A stretch of 64,000 nt of DNA from Diogma glabrata (Eukaryota; Arthropoda; Insecta; Diptera; Cylindrotomidae): contig OY856186.1 of assembly GCA_963693315.1 (NCBI GenBank), positions 384,374,215-384,438,214 of the forward strand, read 5' to 3'. Below the pieces are notes generated by a model that did no database searches, was not told the origin of the DNA, and saw nothing but the letters and a program-made list of their open reading frames with translations. Positions 47,372 to 59,160 of the stretch are shown here, piece by piece. Both the position numbers and the translations under genes were made by a program. Every line of letters starts with the position of its first letter. Position 1 is the stretch's first letter.

Positions 47372-49974
47372 ATAGCCAAACATTTTATTAGAGTTGTTTG
47401 CAGTTTCCTTTTCGCTTTATTTTTCATTCTTCTGTCATTTAACTTTCACGTTGCTTTGTGAATGCTCTTGTGAAGATAGAAAGTGCTAGAAATAACAAAT
47501 ACAAGTTATTAATGCCATTAAGTGTTTTAAGTTCTGTACATTTACCATTTTAAGAACTAAAGTTATCTACCACGAAGTCATCTACGCTTCTATTCGTTAA
47601 TAATATTGAAAACAAACTCTAGAGTTGCATGTGGTTTATGATGCCAATGACTCGTGTGATGTATGATATGGCATCGTTGAGTAGAAGCAGTATTTACTAT
47701 GCTCCTCTCCATTACCTAATTTTGTTACTGTAAACCAGCTAGCACGCCGTGGACGTTAAACTTTGGATGTTTCAGTCCAAATTTTTCACAACAATTTAAC
47801 AGCGTGGCTATTTAGTTTTAAATGCATTACTTGCCCTTCAATTGGATTTTGAAGCCAATCTAAAACTACACCTTAACAGTCTCTGGTTCCAGCCAAAGGT
47901 CGTTGTAGTTCGATGTAATATCTCCGGACGTATAATCATTGAATCGAAAATGCGCTTGCAGTTCCGCTGTTATCATTCATAGCAATCAAGAAAGATTTTA
48001 CTTAGAACAAACTAAAGTATGCAATTTTTCGACATATAAAGAAGAAACGGTTCATGACTTCTTTTGGTAAATAACTTATACCCGCACTTGACCGACTGTT
48101 AAAAATTGTAGTTTTACACGAATTTTAACGATCAAAAGATTAATTTATATTCTATATTATTTATTCATTTGCATATTTTATGATTTATTCACATAAATAT
48201 ATGTTAAAGACTTTAAAATAGATAGATTCACTTACATACATACAACAAACAAAACAAGTTAAAATTGTTTATACAAAAAGGCTTCTTATGAATATATATA
48301 TACTACTGTAAGATTTGCAGGGTAGATAAAAACGTACATAAATAGTGGAACTTTTACATTAAGTAATTGAATTGCCTCATAAATATTATAATTTGTTTGT
48401 TTTTATTCTAGTACGAGGGTGGTTTAATGTATGTTCGTTTAGGTTTGCAAGCAAATAAATTTTTTTAAATGGAGTTTATAAATAAATCGTTTAAGAAATT
48501 CATATCAGTATGCAAATTGTATTAATAAATCAACTCATAAAAAAATCAGTTATGTTGAATATATTATTTTTAATAAAACTTTTTTCAATTATTTCGATCA
48601 AAAAATGTTGAAAAATATTCGTACCATTGTTCTTAGTTACCACAGGGAAAAAATTTAAAATGTTCAAGGCGTCAGAAGGAAAAACGATTAAAGTAAAAAT
48701 AATTTTGGGACAAAAGCCGAGGTCTAATGTCTTAGCCCTGTATGAGTCTCATGAGAAACTCGTTGTCTTTTAACTGATGAATTTTCAGCTGTAGAAACCA
48801 ACCTCACTATGAACTCGTTATTAATGAACGCAGAAGAATAAAAAAAACGTTTTACACTATTTTACAAACACTTTAAGCATCACTTAGATTCCACTAAAAA
48901 TACTAGCCGACTTTGTTACAAACAGGTTGATTCGAAAATGTTTACCAATATCTGCGTTGAAATGAATTAATTAATTTAAAATAATTTGTGGCATTTTTTT
49001 TCTTTTTGCCTGTTTTCATCAATCACCCATTTATTTTAGTGCAACGATTTATTTATAATATTAGCCTTCTTATTTTGGTGTAGCGATAATTTTATCATAG
49101 TGTTAATAAACAATCACCTATTTTGCGCCACAACTTCTTTAATAATATTTTTCAACAATCACCTATTTATTTTGGTACAATAGTTTTTTATGGTATTTTT
49201 CTACAATCGCCTATTTATGCGAGTGATAATCATAGCTAAGAAAGTAATTACAAAATCTAATAAATTTCAATCGAAATAGTCTACATAAGGATCCACAACT
49301 GGTGCAAAATTCTATGCAACATTTAGTTATAATAACTTAGCCCTTAACATGAGTGTTTAAATTTGTTTAGCATAGCAGATTGGATCGGGAACAAATTATA
49401 AGGTGAGTTAATTTTCTTTTTCAACATTTGATAGTCTTAGTTGATGTTGGGGGTCCTTTTGACTTATGGCTTTGTCCTTTGCTTTTATCACCAAAGTCTT
49501 AAAAAAAAATCTTTGAGTTTGTAGTTATTGATTTGTTGAGCTAATTTTGATGTGTTGATTTGTTGCCAATTTTGATTTTTTGTAAAAACCAGCAACCAAA
49601 ATTCAATGTCAGCCTGTCAACAAAACATTCAATCCTAAATCAAAACATAAATAAAACAAATAAAATACAAATATCAATAAGAAAATATAGTTTTATCCAC
49701 GACTACTAAAGAATATATGCTTTCCAAGCGTATGTCTTACATTGTAATTGTATTCATTCCACAACTAGTGAATATAATTAAATTCTTCAACAGTTCTATA
49801 GTTTATTAAATATTCCCCTAACAAATTAAAAACTTCATTTGTTGGTATAGTAATATCAAAAGGTTAAAACGAGAACAATACATACATAAAATATAAAATA
49901 AAAAATTTAAATTTCGTTTTTCTATGCTATCTATGATTTACATATTATTTCAATATGGTGATAAAAACTTTAGC
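47372..49974. other. Non-coding; decayed LTR-like sequence
   Basis: Contains a tandem array at about 48990-49225 (CAATCACCTATTTATTTTGG with GGTGCAACGATTTTT, unit about 60-70 bp, four units) and ATAAGGTGAGTTAATTTT at 49407, both features of the large-LTR family on the plus strand. No borders could be fixed. No gene. Confidence 0.4.
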
Positions 49975-52895
49975 ACACTCAAAGAAATTTCTCATTTATA
50001 TCAACAAAAAACGCATTTAATCTAACAAAAAAAACGTTTAAAAGATCGCCAACGAAAAGTTTTGTTAAATTAAAGACAATTCATTTAAATTTAAATGATA
50101 AAATCGCATAGAAATGCACAACTACAAAGTTTTTAAATTAAAAATAAAACATTTAAAATAAATAAACTGTAATTTGAATTGATTTTTGTTTCAAGCGATA
50201 GTGTTTGTTTTGACGATATTGTTTTTGAAATAAGTACCCAGCATCTTTTGATTTTAACGTTTAATAATTTATTTTAAACGACGGCAGTTATAAAAATATT
50301 TATTATAACTACATGAAGCATTTAAAACAAATAATAAATTTGTATTTTCAACTGAAATACAGTTAATTTAAATGTAACCTACATTTAATGTAAATGATTT
50401 AGCATTTGAATTGCTAATCTTATTTGAGATTTTGATATTCAATAAGAAATTAAACACTAATTTAACATTTTATTATTAAATATATTTATTTTATTTCAAT
50501 TCAGTTTTATACAAAATAATATGTCTTTAAAATTAAATTTAACATAATATAATAAAAAAATGTAATAATATCTTGACTTCAAATGATATTATTAATCTTT
50601 TTTCACATAAATAACACAAATTTACAAGGTTATGGACATTTTATTGACTATTGTTGATTTACTGTATATTGTTTAAAATAATTAAGAAGGCCAAGTACTT
50701 TAGAAATACTTTTATCATACACTGTACTGATACCAAAAAAATATTTTTGAATAAAAAGCCATGGCCCATAGCAAAAATTAGGGTATTCTACGTGGAAAAC
50801 GTAAAATGTTTTGAAACACAGGTCAATGCATCACAGATATGTGTTCATTTTAAAATATTTGTTGTCAAATAAAATTTAAAATTTGTTAATTTCACTGTAT
50901 GTTTCACCGACAACCAAAATTATTGGTTGAAACTGTTGTTTTTCAGCTGCTAGTTGCTTTTGTAATTCCTGTATTTTACTGTCTAAATCTAGGGTGGAGC
51001 CTAATAGAAACACAAAACACTTCAAATTGTCCCTTTTTACGTAATTTTTTTAGTAATTTCCTTCTCGGTTATTGTTTTAATCCTTGGTGTAATAATTGCA
51101 TTAAGCAAAAGGGATATTACGCAATTTTTGGAATCTTAAAAGTAAAATGAGAACTAATATTGTTACCCTGATTTATGTACTGTATTATCTTACCGTCATA
51201 TAGGTCGATGTCTAAAGTTTTTAGGAGTTCAGCACACCATTTGCCTTTTATTATGTTCTCTGGTTCTAATGCATTATAACATCTTTTAAGCTAATGTGTC
51301 CCATTGATCCAGAAGACACATTCCTTTGTCTGGTTACAATATAGTCAAATCAAGGTTGATCTGAAACATAATATTATTATAATTAAGTAAGTATATAAAC
51401 AACATCGTAAAAATACTTACAAGTATTTGTCTCAAATTTGCATGTGGATGCAACGACCAATCTAACAGTACATTAATACTATTATCTAGAATGCATTTTC
51501 TTCTAAAAGCAAATGATGTTACCCATTTGGATTTTACTTCATCAATTGGCTGGTCATTATGTTTCATCCAATTTCTAATTGAAATCATGATAGTCTCATC
51601 ATATTCAATTGGTTCCTCTTCTATTATTCTCAAGCGTTTATCAGTCGACTTATGCATCTTCTCATTGGAAAATGATACTTTTTTTAAGGCGTTCTGCTTA
51701 TTATAGTATCTGTGATGTATAAAGCCCGATGCTCTTTTACCACCATGTCCTTTTGAATAATGAACACCCTAAAAAAACTGCGTAATAAATATAAATTATA
51801 AGCAAACTCCTACTGAATTTTCACCATAAAAATAGCTACATAAGAAAGATTTAATTAAATTTGAGATTGATATTAAAAACATGAAATTTTAAACATGAAC
51901 TTACATTATCTCTTCGCCATATCCGCAAATTTTCCTTAAATCTCGCTTTAATCCCAATAAGTTTAGACAATGGGAATAGACATTCAATATCATTGTTATT
52001 TAAAAAGTTTAATTCTTCAATCCCTATACCTGCATCTTTTAAAAAATGTTGATTAGTTATTGGCAACAAATACTTTGCTCTTAGGCTTTATAAAGAATAT
52101 TTTGAGGGTATTCAAATGGTACCTATACTTCAAGACTTACCTTTTAAATATGTTTGAGAACCATCCATACCCCACTGTATTAAAAGATTAGATAGTTGAC
52201 TATCTACTCCATTGTCTAAAATATTTTCTTCCAGTGGAATTATTTGAATCATGGCTTGGGGATAGTTTTCGTTTATAGTAAAGTTTGAATCACTGCTCAT
52301 TTTAAATTAAAAATTTATAATTTAATCCACATAAAAGACTATTTTTAGTTTAATAATACATTCTCACTTTTAATAAAAAAAAAATATAAATTTTTGCACA
52401 AAATAATTTTATATTTATCTCAAAAAATAAACTGTTACGTTCACGATCGCGTCTGTTAATATAATAACTGATGTGCTTATGGTTTTAGCAATAGATCAAT
52501 TAAACACGGTTCGACAAAATTTGACGACAGAAAACAAAATAACCACTTTTGTTTTCAAATTGAATACATATTTTTAAATAACAAATACAAAGTTTTTGTT
52601 TTAAGCGTTTTGTTTTTGTTAAAACGAAACACTTTTAAAACAAACGCATCATGTAAAAATGCACATTTTTATCTAAATGAGTTGGTTTTTGATTTAAATG
52701 CGATATTGTTAATATAAAAGATTAATTTTTTAAACGGAAGATTCACAGTTTATTTGTAAGATTAGAAAAAAATAAAGTATTTGAAATAAAAATATTTTAG
52801 TTAGTTTTAGAAAATAACATTTTTATATGAAAAAATGTTTTTACATTTAAAACAAATGTTGGTTTGTTGATATCAAAATAAGCATTTTTTTTTCA
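49975..52895 (-). mobile_element. Unit with imperfect terminal inverted repeats around a SAM-domain gene
   Basis: The left end reads CACACTCAAAGAAATTTCTC ... ATATCAACAAA. The right end (rc from about 52895) reads CACTGAAAAAAAAATGCTTA ... ATATCAACAAA. This makes an imperfect TIR of about 36 bp. Both subterminal regions (49990-50520 and 52430-52870) are packed with related words such as CGTTTAAAA, GCATTTAA and GCGTTTTGTTTT in both orientations. The only gene is the five-exon SAM gene. No target duplication could be fixed. The CACTG-like end and subterminal repeats recall CMC/CACTA elements, but no transposase is present. Whether it moves as a unit is inference. Confidence 0.5.
50876..52300 (-). 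CDS. Five-exon SAM-domain/coiled-coil protein, about 299 aa, one internal stop
   Basis: Minus strand. Exons I infer: 52300-52141, 52035-51905, 51768-51421, 51329-51194, 51000-50876. All four introns have GT-AG borders with GTAAGT/GTAAGA donors, and phases agree, giving 900 nt. Residues ~34-97, split by intron 1, resemble a SAM (sterile alpha motif) domain: LLIQWGMDGSQTYLKDAGIG, then LNFLNNNDIECLFPLSKLIG and LRIWRRD. Exon 3 is basic (GVHYSKGHGGKRASGF) then helix-rich (IRNWMKHNDQP, WSLHPHANLRQIL). Exon 5 gives a short coiled coil (SKIQELQKQLAAEKQQFQP) and ends EINKF. Exon 4 has one in-frame TAG (51293-51291); using the nearer acceptor at 51361 instead gives eight codons and a stop. Possible AATAAA at 50642-50637. 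Function unknown; SAM domains mediate oligomerisation or RNA/protein binding. Confidence 0.65.
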
Positions 52896-54449
52896 GTGCA
52901 GGCAAACTGGATATTAATCGAAATATTTTTCAGTCGTGGATAAAATAGCATTGTATTCGCATAGAATGCTGGCAATTTTTCACTCGGATAATTCCCTCCA
53001 CTCGCTACGCTCGTTTCAGGAAACTTTATCTTCGTGAAGAATTGCCATCATTCTCAACTCATACAAGAATCTACTATTCTTACATATTTGTTGTAATAGT
53101 TTTCAAGTTTATTTATTTACCCAATATAATGGAAAAAGAACGAAATGAAAATCGGTTGCAATAAATGTCAAATAATAAGCACAACCAAAAAAATATTATA
53201 ACTTCATAATAACAAACATATGTATAACAATAATTGAGCCAATTGTAACAACGAACAGAAGGTAGAAAATAAAAATTATATTGAAAAAGAAAATTGTTCC
53301 ACAATCATAATAAAACAAAAACAAAATTGAATCCATATATTTTGGATTATTGATCTGAAATAAAAATTAATTCTTTTGATAGATGGAGGAGATAGGATAT
53401 TAAATAATGACAGGGTGCCCAAACATAAGTCAAAAAATTGATAGAAAAGCTACTTTAGCTAGATAACAATGGGTAAGAAACTCATAAAGCCTTTTATAGT
53501 TGACATGATATCTTCGGGTATTCAGAGTCTGAATAATGAATATTTCATATTTAGTGTGCTAAACATGTCTAACTAATTAATAAAAAAAACCCAAGGTTGG
53601 AAATCACACTCAATTTAAATTCTATTTTCATTTTTTGTAGTATTGGTTTTGTCTAAACTCCCTAGCTAGAGGACTACTATATATCATTAAAGTGCCATTT
53701 CCAGGATGTCATTTTGATCTTTACAAACTCATATTTATTAAATTTTACGAATGGTTTATTAGATTCGAGACTCCCAAAAATGGTTTTATACTTATTCCAG
53801 TTTAATTTTTTATATGTTTTTATAGATATGATTTGTAGATGATGTAATGGCCAATTCAAACTGTATGCTCTTCAGACGCAATCCGTTTTAGTACTCTGTT
53901 TGATAAAAAGGCCGAGTAAATAGCTCATTACCCAAATTGTAGATAGCAGATAATCAAATGCTTATTCACCACTTGCATTGGTGTCGGTGTTTCCCCAGAT
54001 TTTGTTGTGTGCATTTGTATCACAAATAAAGATAACTCCGACTTTTCACCTTTAAGTTTTTATTATTAAATTACACAAGCTAGAATATTACACTAACCGG
54101 CCCTCAATATATTTAAATACTTTCGCTTATAATTTTTCCGAAGATGGTGGCTGGTGCCTTAAGTTCTTTTTGTTGGCATTATGTTTGAATTACTCTTAGC
54201 TTTATCTATGACTACAACAAATAGCCAATTCTTCACCGAAATCTTTAAACGTTTAGTGGTCTATATGGATTTTTTATATGATCCTAAAGCCTTCTGCTGT
54301 TTAGACTAGGTTAGGTCAGAATGACACACTTAGACTAAAATAGATCCGTTGTGATACCGCAGTATATTCTTCCCATTTTTGAATCATTTAATTATTTCCT
54401 TGATTTTAATATAATAATCAGGTCGGTGTGAGTTTTAAGTGAGTTGGTT
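52896..54449. other. Non-coding AT-rich sequence
   Basis: Frames at 53113-53304 and 53677-53859 (minus) show no motif. A short GC-richer phrase CCACTCGCTACGCTCGTTTC lies at 52999-53018, without context. No gene is supported. Confidence 0.4.
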
Positions 54450-57400
54450 CCAAAATGAGTATATTGGTCAATGCAAGAGAAGTACAAATAAGATGGAACA
54501 ACTCTTCTTACTCACCCTCATCCTAACAGCATCAGCAGAACTCACTAGCGGAAAGACCAAGTCTTTTATCATGCTCTTCAAAGATCCAGTGACTAGTGAT
54601 GAGTTCTACCAATGAACTAATATCCTGCCTTATCGATAACCAAGCAATAACCACAGAGCTCTCTTTTCTTGGTGAAGATGCAGTTTAGTTCCTTGCAAGT
54701 GCGTCTAATATACAGTTTCCATTAACGCCACAGTGACCCGGCATACAGATAATAAAGATAGAAAACTGCCAAGCCATCTCATTCAGAGATGGGCAGTAGC
54801 TTAGTGACACTTTTGACTCATTTCTTGCAATAATTTTGGCCTGATGTAAAATGAGGTGGTACAGATTTCGAAAAGAGAGGTTAGTGTTTAACTGTTCTTT
54901 TAATTCTTAGAACACGGACAGAAGTCCTTCTCTGTTTTCGAGTTTGGAGCAAAACGTAAAAGCTTTAACTACCTCCCTTCATGATAGCTGTGCATACCTC
55001 CTCTGAGAAACCCTGGAAGAAAAGAGAGTTTGCAAGTTTACTCCATAGTCTAGTATGAAGGAGATGTGGCTATGTATACCATCGTACTTAGTCAAGCCCA
55101 ACTCCATCTAAGCTTCCCTAGTGAGGGGAAAGTACTGAGCCCCTTTCAAAGCATTGTGTAGAAGGAATGCAGTCAATTTGTAAGAGAAATGTAGGAGTGT
55201 GTAGGAGTCATTGTGCAGGAGGAATGTAGTCAGTGACCCCTCATGGGTCTTATTAAAATATGTCATGGGGATTTGCGAACACGAGGTACCTGAGCTAACC
55301 GGTCGATCCATACAGACCAACTCACTGGTAAATAAGAAAGGCGTAAGTTAAAAGCGTAACCCGATCGGCTTTTTGTAGTACTATGAGGTAAAACATTAAT
55401 GTTAGCCACAGCTTTACATTGGGGTTGGACTCGTAGTGGTTGTGGTTGAAGAAATTCTAGTATATGGGAGGCTTCTAGGCCCGCTATGTGGAACCATCAG
55501 TAGTCTTTTTTCAGTAGAATAGGTCACCCTGCCGTAAGAGGACCTGAGGTGAGCCTGCTTAATGAGCTCCAAGCCAGGTGTGATCTGGTACTGCCATACG
55601 CTAGATTGCCGGTAGCGATACCAATGCTGGTCTACTTATCTGTGAGATCTGGATAGTAAGCAATTTTGAAGAAGCCTTAGTGCTTCAAGCTACATGGTGC
55701 AGTTGAAATTAATCTGTGCCCCAATGTGATAGGGCGTTTGCGGGTAGAAGTTTACTTTAACTAGGTACCGCGACTAATAACCACTATCACGGCAATTTTC
55801 TCGTGGTGGAGTCATTGCCTGTGCAAATTTTTCAAGTATTTAATATGACTACCGGTTCAGCGTGACTTAGCTCTGAGTCAATGAGCTTTATTGGATCCTA
55901 TTTGTTGACCTAGCACATCAAGCTGTAGAAGATGCCGAATAATCATCATTGTCCAAGTACGTGTTGTTCGTATTGACCCAAACAACAACAGGCAGACCAT
56001 TATTTACACTTTTTCTACTAATTTGAGGTTGAAAGCATACGACATTGCAGTCAGTCCATGATTACACCGTACATCAAGATTGGCCTAGTCAAAATAATGT
56101 AAAAGAATTTGGATATATGGGGTCTAAGACCCCATCTTTTTTACATAAGCATAGTACAACTGTCGCTTTTTTTAGTCTTTTAGGTACAAAAATTACAAAA
56201 ACTTTCCTCTAGGGTAATAGAGCCGATATCCGGTAACATTTTTTGGCTTTGTCAATAGTGGTCATAGTGTAATGTGTGTGCGGTTTAAGGAATGTTCGTT
56301 GTTCATACTAGAGAGTTCAGAGTTTATGCCGTCTATGTTTCTAAGAGCTTGTTTGGGTCAAAGCTTTGCCAGTCCTTTAGTCTTTTAAAGATGAAAGATG
56401 ATAAACTGATGTGTCTTAAGTCATTAGGGCGCCAGTGAGAGGTATTTCTTGCTTAAGAAACAAAAGGGCATTTGATTTGACAGCACTCAAAGATCTGATA
56501 CTGGGTATGAGATCTGTAGACGGGTTTTAGTCGCATCCTGTGGGAAAAGTGTGTAGATTGATAATTGGATAGTTTCTATTCCAAAGATGGTCCGAATTCA
56601 ATTTATCCATATAACCTGATATTGTGTAGCTATGTTACAAGGATTTTTTTAAGCCTAAAATATGCCGAGAATTCAATATTTTTACAAAAATGTCTTCAAA
56701 AGATTATATTCTGGTCACTCTTAATTCTTTTTTCCAGAAAACGTTGCTACAAAAACTTCTCTATGGCGTATCCAATCCGTTCTTTTACTGTTTTCAAAAG
56801 CTGATTTTTTGCTGGTTGTAAAGAAAATTGAAGGGAAGAGTGGATCTGGTTTGTTTGGTTTGGTTCAAAAGTTTGTTTGGTTTGACACCTTCCACTCGTT
56901 AACCATATGTTATATTTCTTCAGAGATATAAGACACGTCAAGGACTCCCGGTATTTAGGTTGCATACAATAAGGATATTGATAAGGCTAAAAATTTACTG
57001 ACCTCTTTTGTTGGTGTCTGAGCTTCACCAACGTATGAGCGTTGACACCACTGCTTATGACCAATCTCTTCCTTATTTCTGGGAAGCCATTTCAACTGTA
57101 GCAAAAAGTCTCGAGTCTTTTGGCACCATATAGGAGGCAACCAACCAAAATGAGTTTTAGTTGATCTCCACGCTGATGGTTGGACCATATCGTTGTCATT
57201 AAAGTTGTGTACTCAACATACTCAACATAGTTTAATCTAAAAAATAAGCATATCCTTACCATTGTTTTTTATATAGAGCAGTTTATAACTAGAATTTCTG
57301 AGCCAAGATATTGAGTTCTTAGATATCCATGCTTCCTGAATCAAAGTGATGGATTCACTTATGTTTGACAGCCGCATTAGATGTACTACGGAAGCAGTTT

Positions 57401-57930
57401 TCGAGTGATAAATGATCCTCCGTTAATTTGGATAATTTTTAACGTCATAACAAGGGGATAATTTACCCTCTACTACACTAGTATCTCTTTATTCTCCAGG
57501 CTTGGATAACATGCGCAAAAGCCCGATTTATGTCATGACAGGGTCTTGACAGCGCCTTTCGCTCAGGGCAAAAATTTCAAGGATGTCCTCTGAATCTGAT
57601 AGCTCCACCGTCATTTTTGTTCGAGCTCTTGGTCTGTTGAGGATTTGTGCTTGTTCGACCATCTCACGAAACATACCAGGCCAAAGCTACCCCAATGAGT
57701 TAAGGGCCATTTTGTGCAGCATTAGTTTTTCTTAAGCTATGCAGTCTTCCTCATCCACTCTATCTATAACCATCACATCGAGATTTCCTTTTTGCACATA
57801 ACTTACGGTTCTTGAAGGATAAACCTTTGTTTTGTTGGCTACATTCACTACTGCTTCCTGAGATTTTTGCCTCATAATAGAGACAAGGTTCTTTGGAATC
57901 GATGAAGACTTTTTAGTTTTACCCTCCATA
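54450..57930 (-). pseudogene. Decayed non-LTR retrotransposon (LINE, I/R1/jockey-like)
   Basis: The region is less AT-rich than its surroundings and shows scattered coding relics in LINE order on the minus strand. 57929-57732 and on to about 57570 hold ORF1-like text (SIPKNLVSIMRQKSQEAVVN; then VELSDSEDILEIFALSERR). About 56100-56040 holds ILTRPILMYGVIMD, matching the conserved segment after the RT domain. About 54770-54700 holds IFIICMPGHCGVNGN, matching the WVPGH.G..GN box of the RNase H found in I and R1-like LINEs. Frames are broken throughout and the RT catalytic motif was not found. The element would have copied itself by target-primed reverse transcription; this copy is dead. Clade assignment is tentative. 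Confidence 0.55.
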
Positions 57931-58472
57931 AGTGCGTTGACCCAGTTGAGTGAGGCATGTTGTTTCTCTGAGCTTACCGCGGTAGAAATTAGATTAATTG
58001 TTTAGAGTATTCGTATCGCATTATTACGTTCAAAGAAAAAAAAATTGGTTTAGCACTTGGGGAAATTCTTTCCCATATGTACTAAATTAGCAGAGTTAGT
58101 AACTTAAAAGACTTCATCCGGACCTGAAGTATTATATTATAGGGCCATTGAGTTTGGAACAACTATAAAGCTTTTATAGTCCGTTTGGTTTTTATCGTTT
58201 TTCCTTGCTATTTTATTATTATTTCTGATTTGTTTCTATGCGTTGCGAAGAAAAGGTGTTTAAATCTGTTCAGATATTCTTTTTATACAGACAAGATTAG
58301 ATTATTCTGGAGGTGGCCAGGAATCCGGTTTCACCGTTGCGACTGAGAGATTTTAATAGGCTTCCAACTTGGCAGCTTTTTAGCACGGTACGTGTTAAAC
58401 CATGATACTGCAAAGTGGAAAAGGGGAATAGATACAGAAGAAAGGGTTAGACGGAGAAGAGAAGAGAACGAT
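57931..58472. other. Non-coding sequence between LINE and LTR remnants
   Basis: No frame, repeat or RNA gene could be supported. Confidence 0.35.
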
Positions 58473-59160
58473 TGGTTCGAAGCTGCTTATTCAGTATAAG
58501 GAGCTTTAAATGAACATTGAACCTACTAGTGAGTCAAAAGCAGGAAGCAATCGGAAGACTGCGTGCCTTGCGAGGTTTTTTCCGACGAGCGTCAGCCATG
58601 TGAATTCGAAAAGTAGCATTCTCTAGCTCTGTACAAAATAATTAGACATGCACGAATTTGAAACTATTTAAACGGATTTTAAAAAAGCGAAACAAAAGAA
58701 CAGGGACTCTGGCGATCCCAAAGGGCGAAGAGACCAAAATCATCACAAAAAAAATATGACCACAATTATTACAACATTTAGTTAATTAAAAATATTTCAC
58801 TCACCCTATTTAGCTCGTGTTGGATCACAGTTCTTACCCTTTTCCTCCTTATCCTATCATCAGGAGTATCTAATAGTACTTAAATAACAAAACCCAGCTG
58901 AAACTGTTGCGCTAATGCCGAGGCGATTGTTAAATTATATGTAATAATATTAACTCAATATATTCGTAACGCCAAATGAAAATGCGATTGTTGAACAATA
59001 ATCATAAATTAAAGTAAATGAGATCAATAATAACAATTAACTATATTCGTTGCGCCACTGAATCTGGCGGTCTACGACTTCTTTATATTTATTTATTCCT
59101 CCTCAACAATCGGTTTGTATTCCATCAAAATATCTCCTTTTTTTATACTTCTTCGGCTTA
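58473..59160 (-). mobile_element. Large-LTR family, partial copy L5
   Basis: Minus-strand landmarks in the same order as L1 and L4: GAAGCTGCTTATTC-type end (58478), GCGTGCCTTGCGAGGTTTTT (58560), GGGACTCTGGCGATCCCAAA (58703), CACTCACCCTATTTAGCTCG (rc of the GGGTGAGT motif, 58800), TCCTCCTTATCCTATCATCA (58843), then TATTCGTTGCGCC-type tandem units to about 59060. Outer borders and target duplication were not resolved. Confidence 0.5.
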
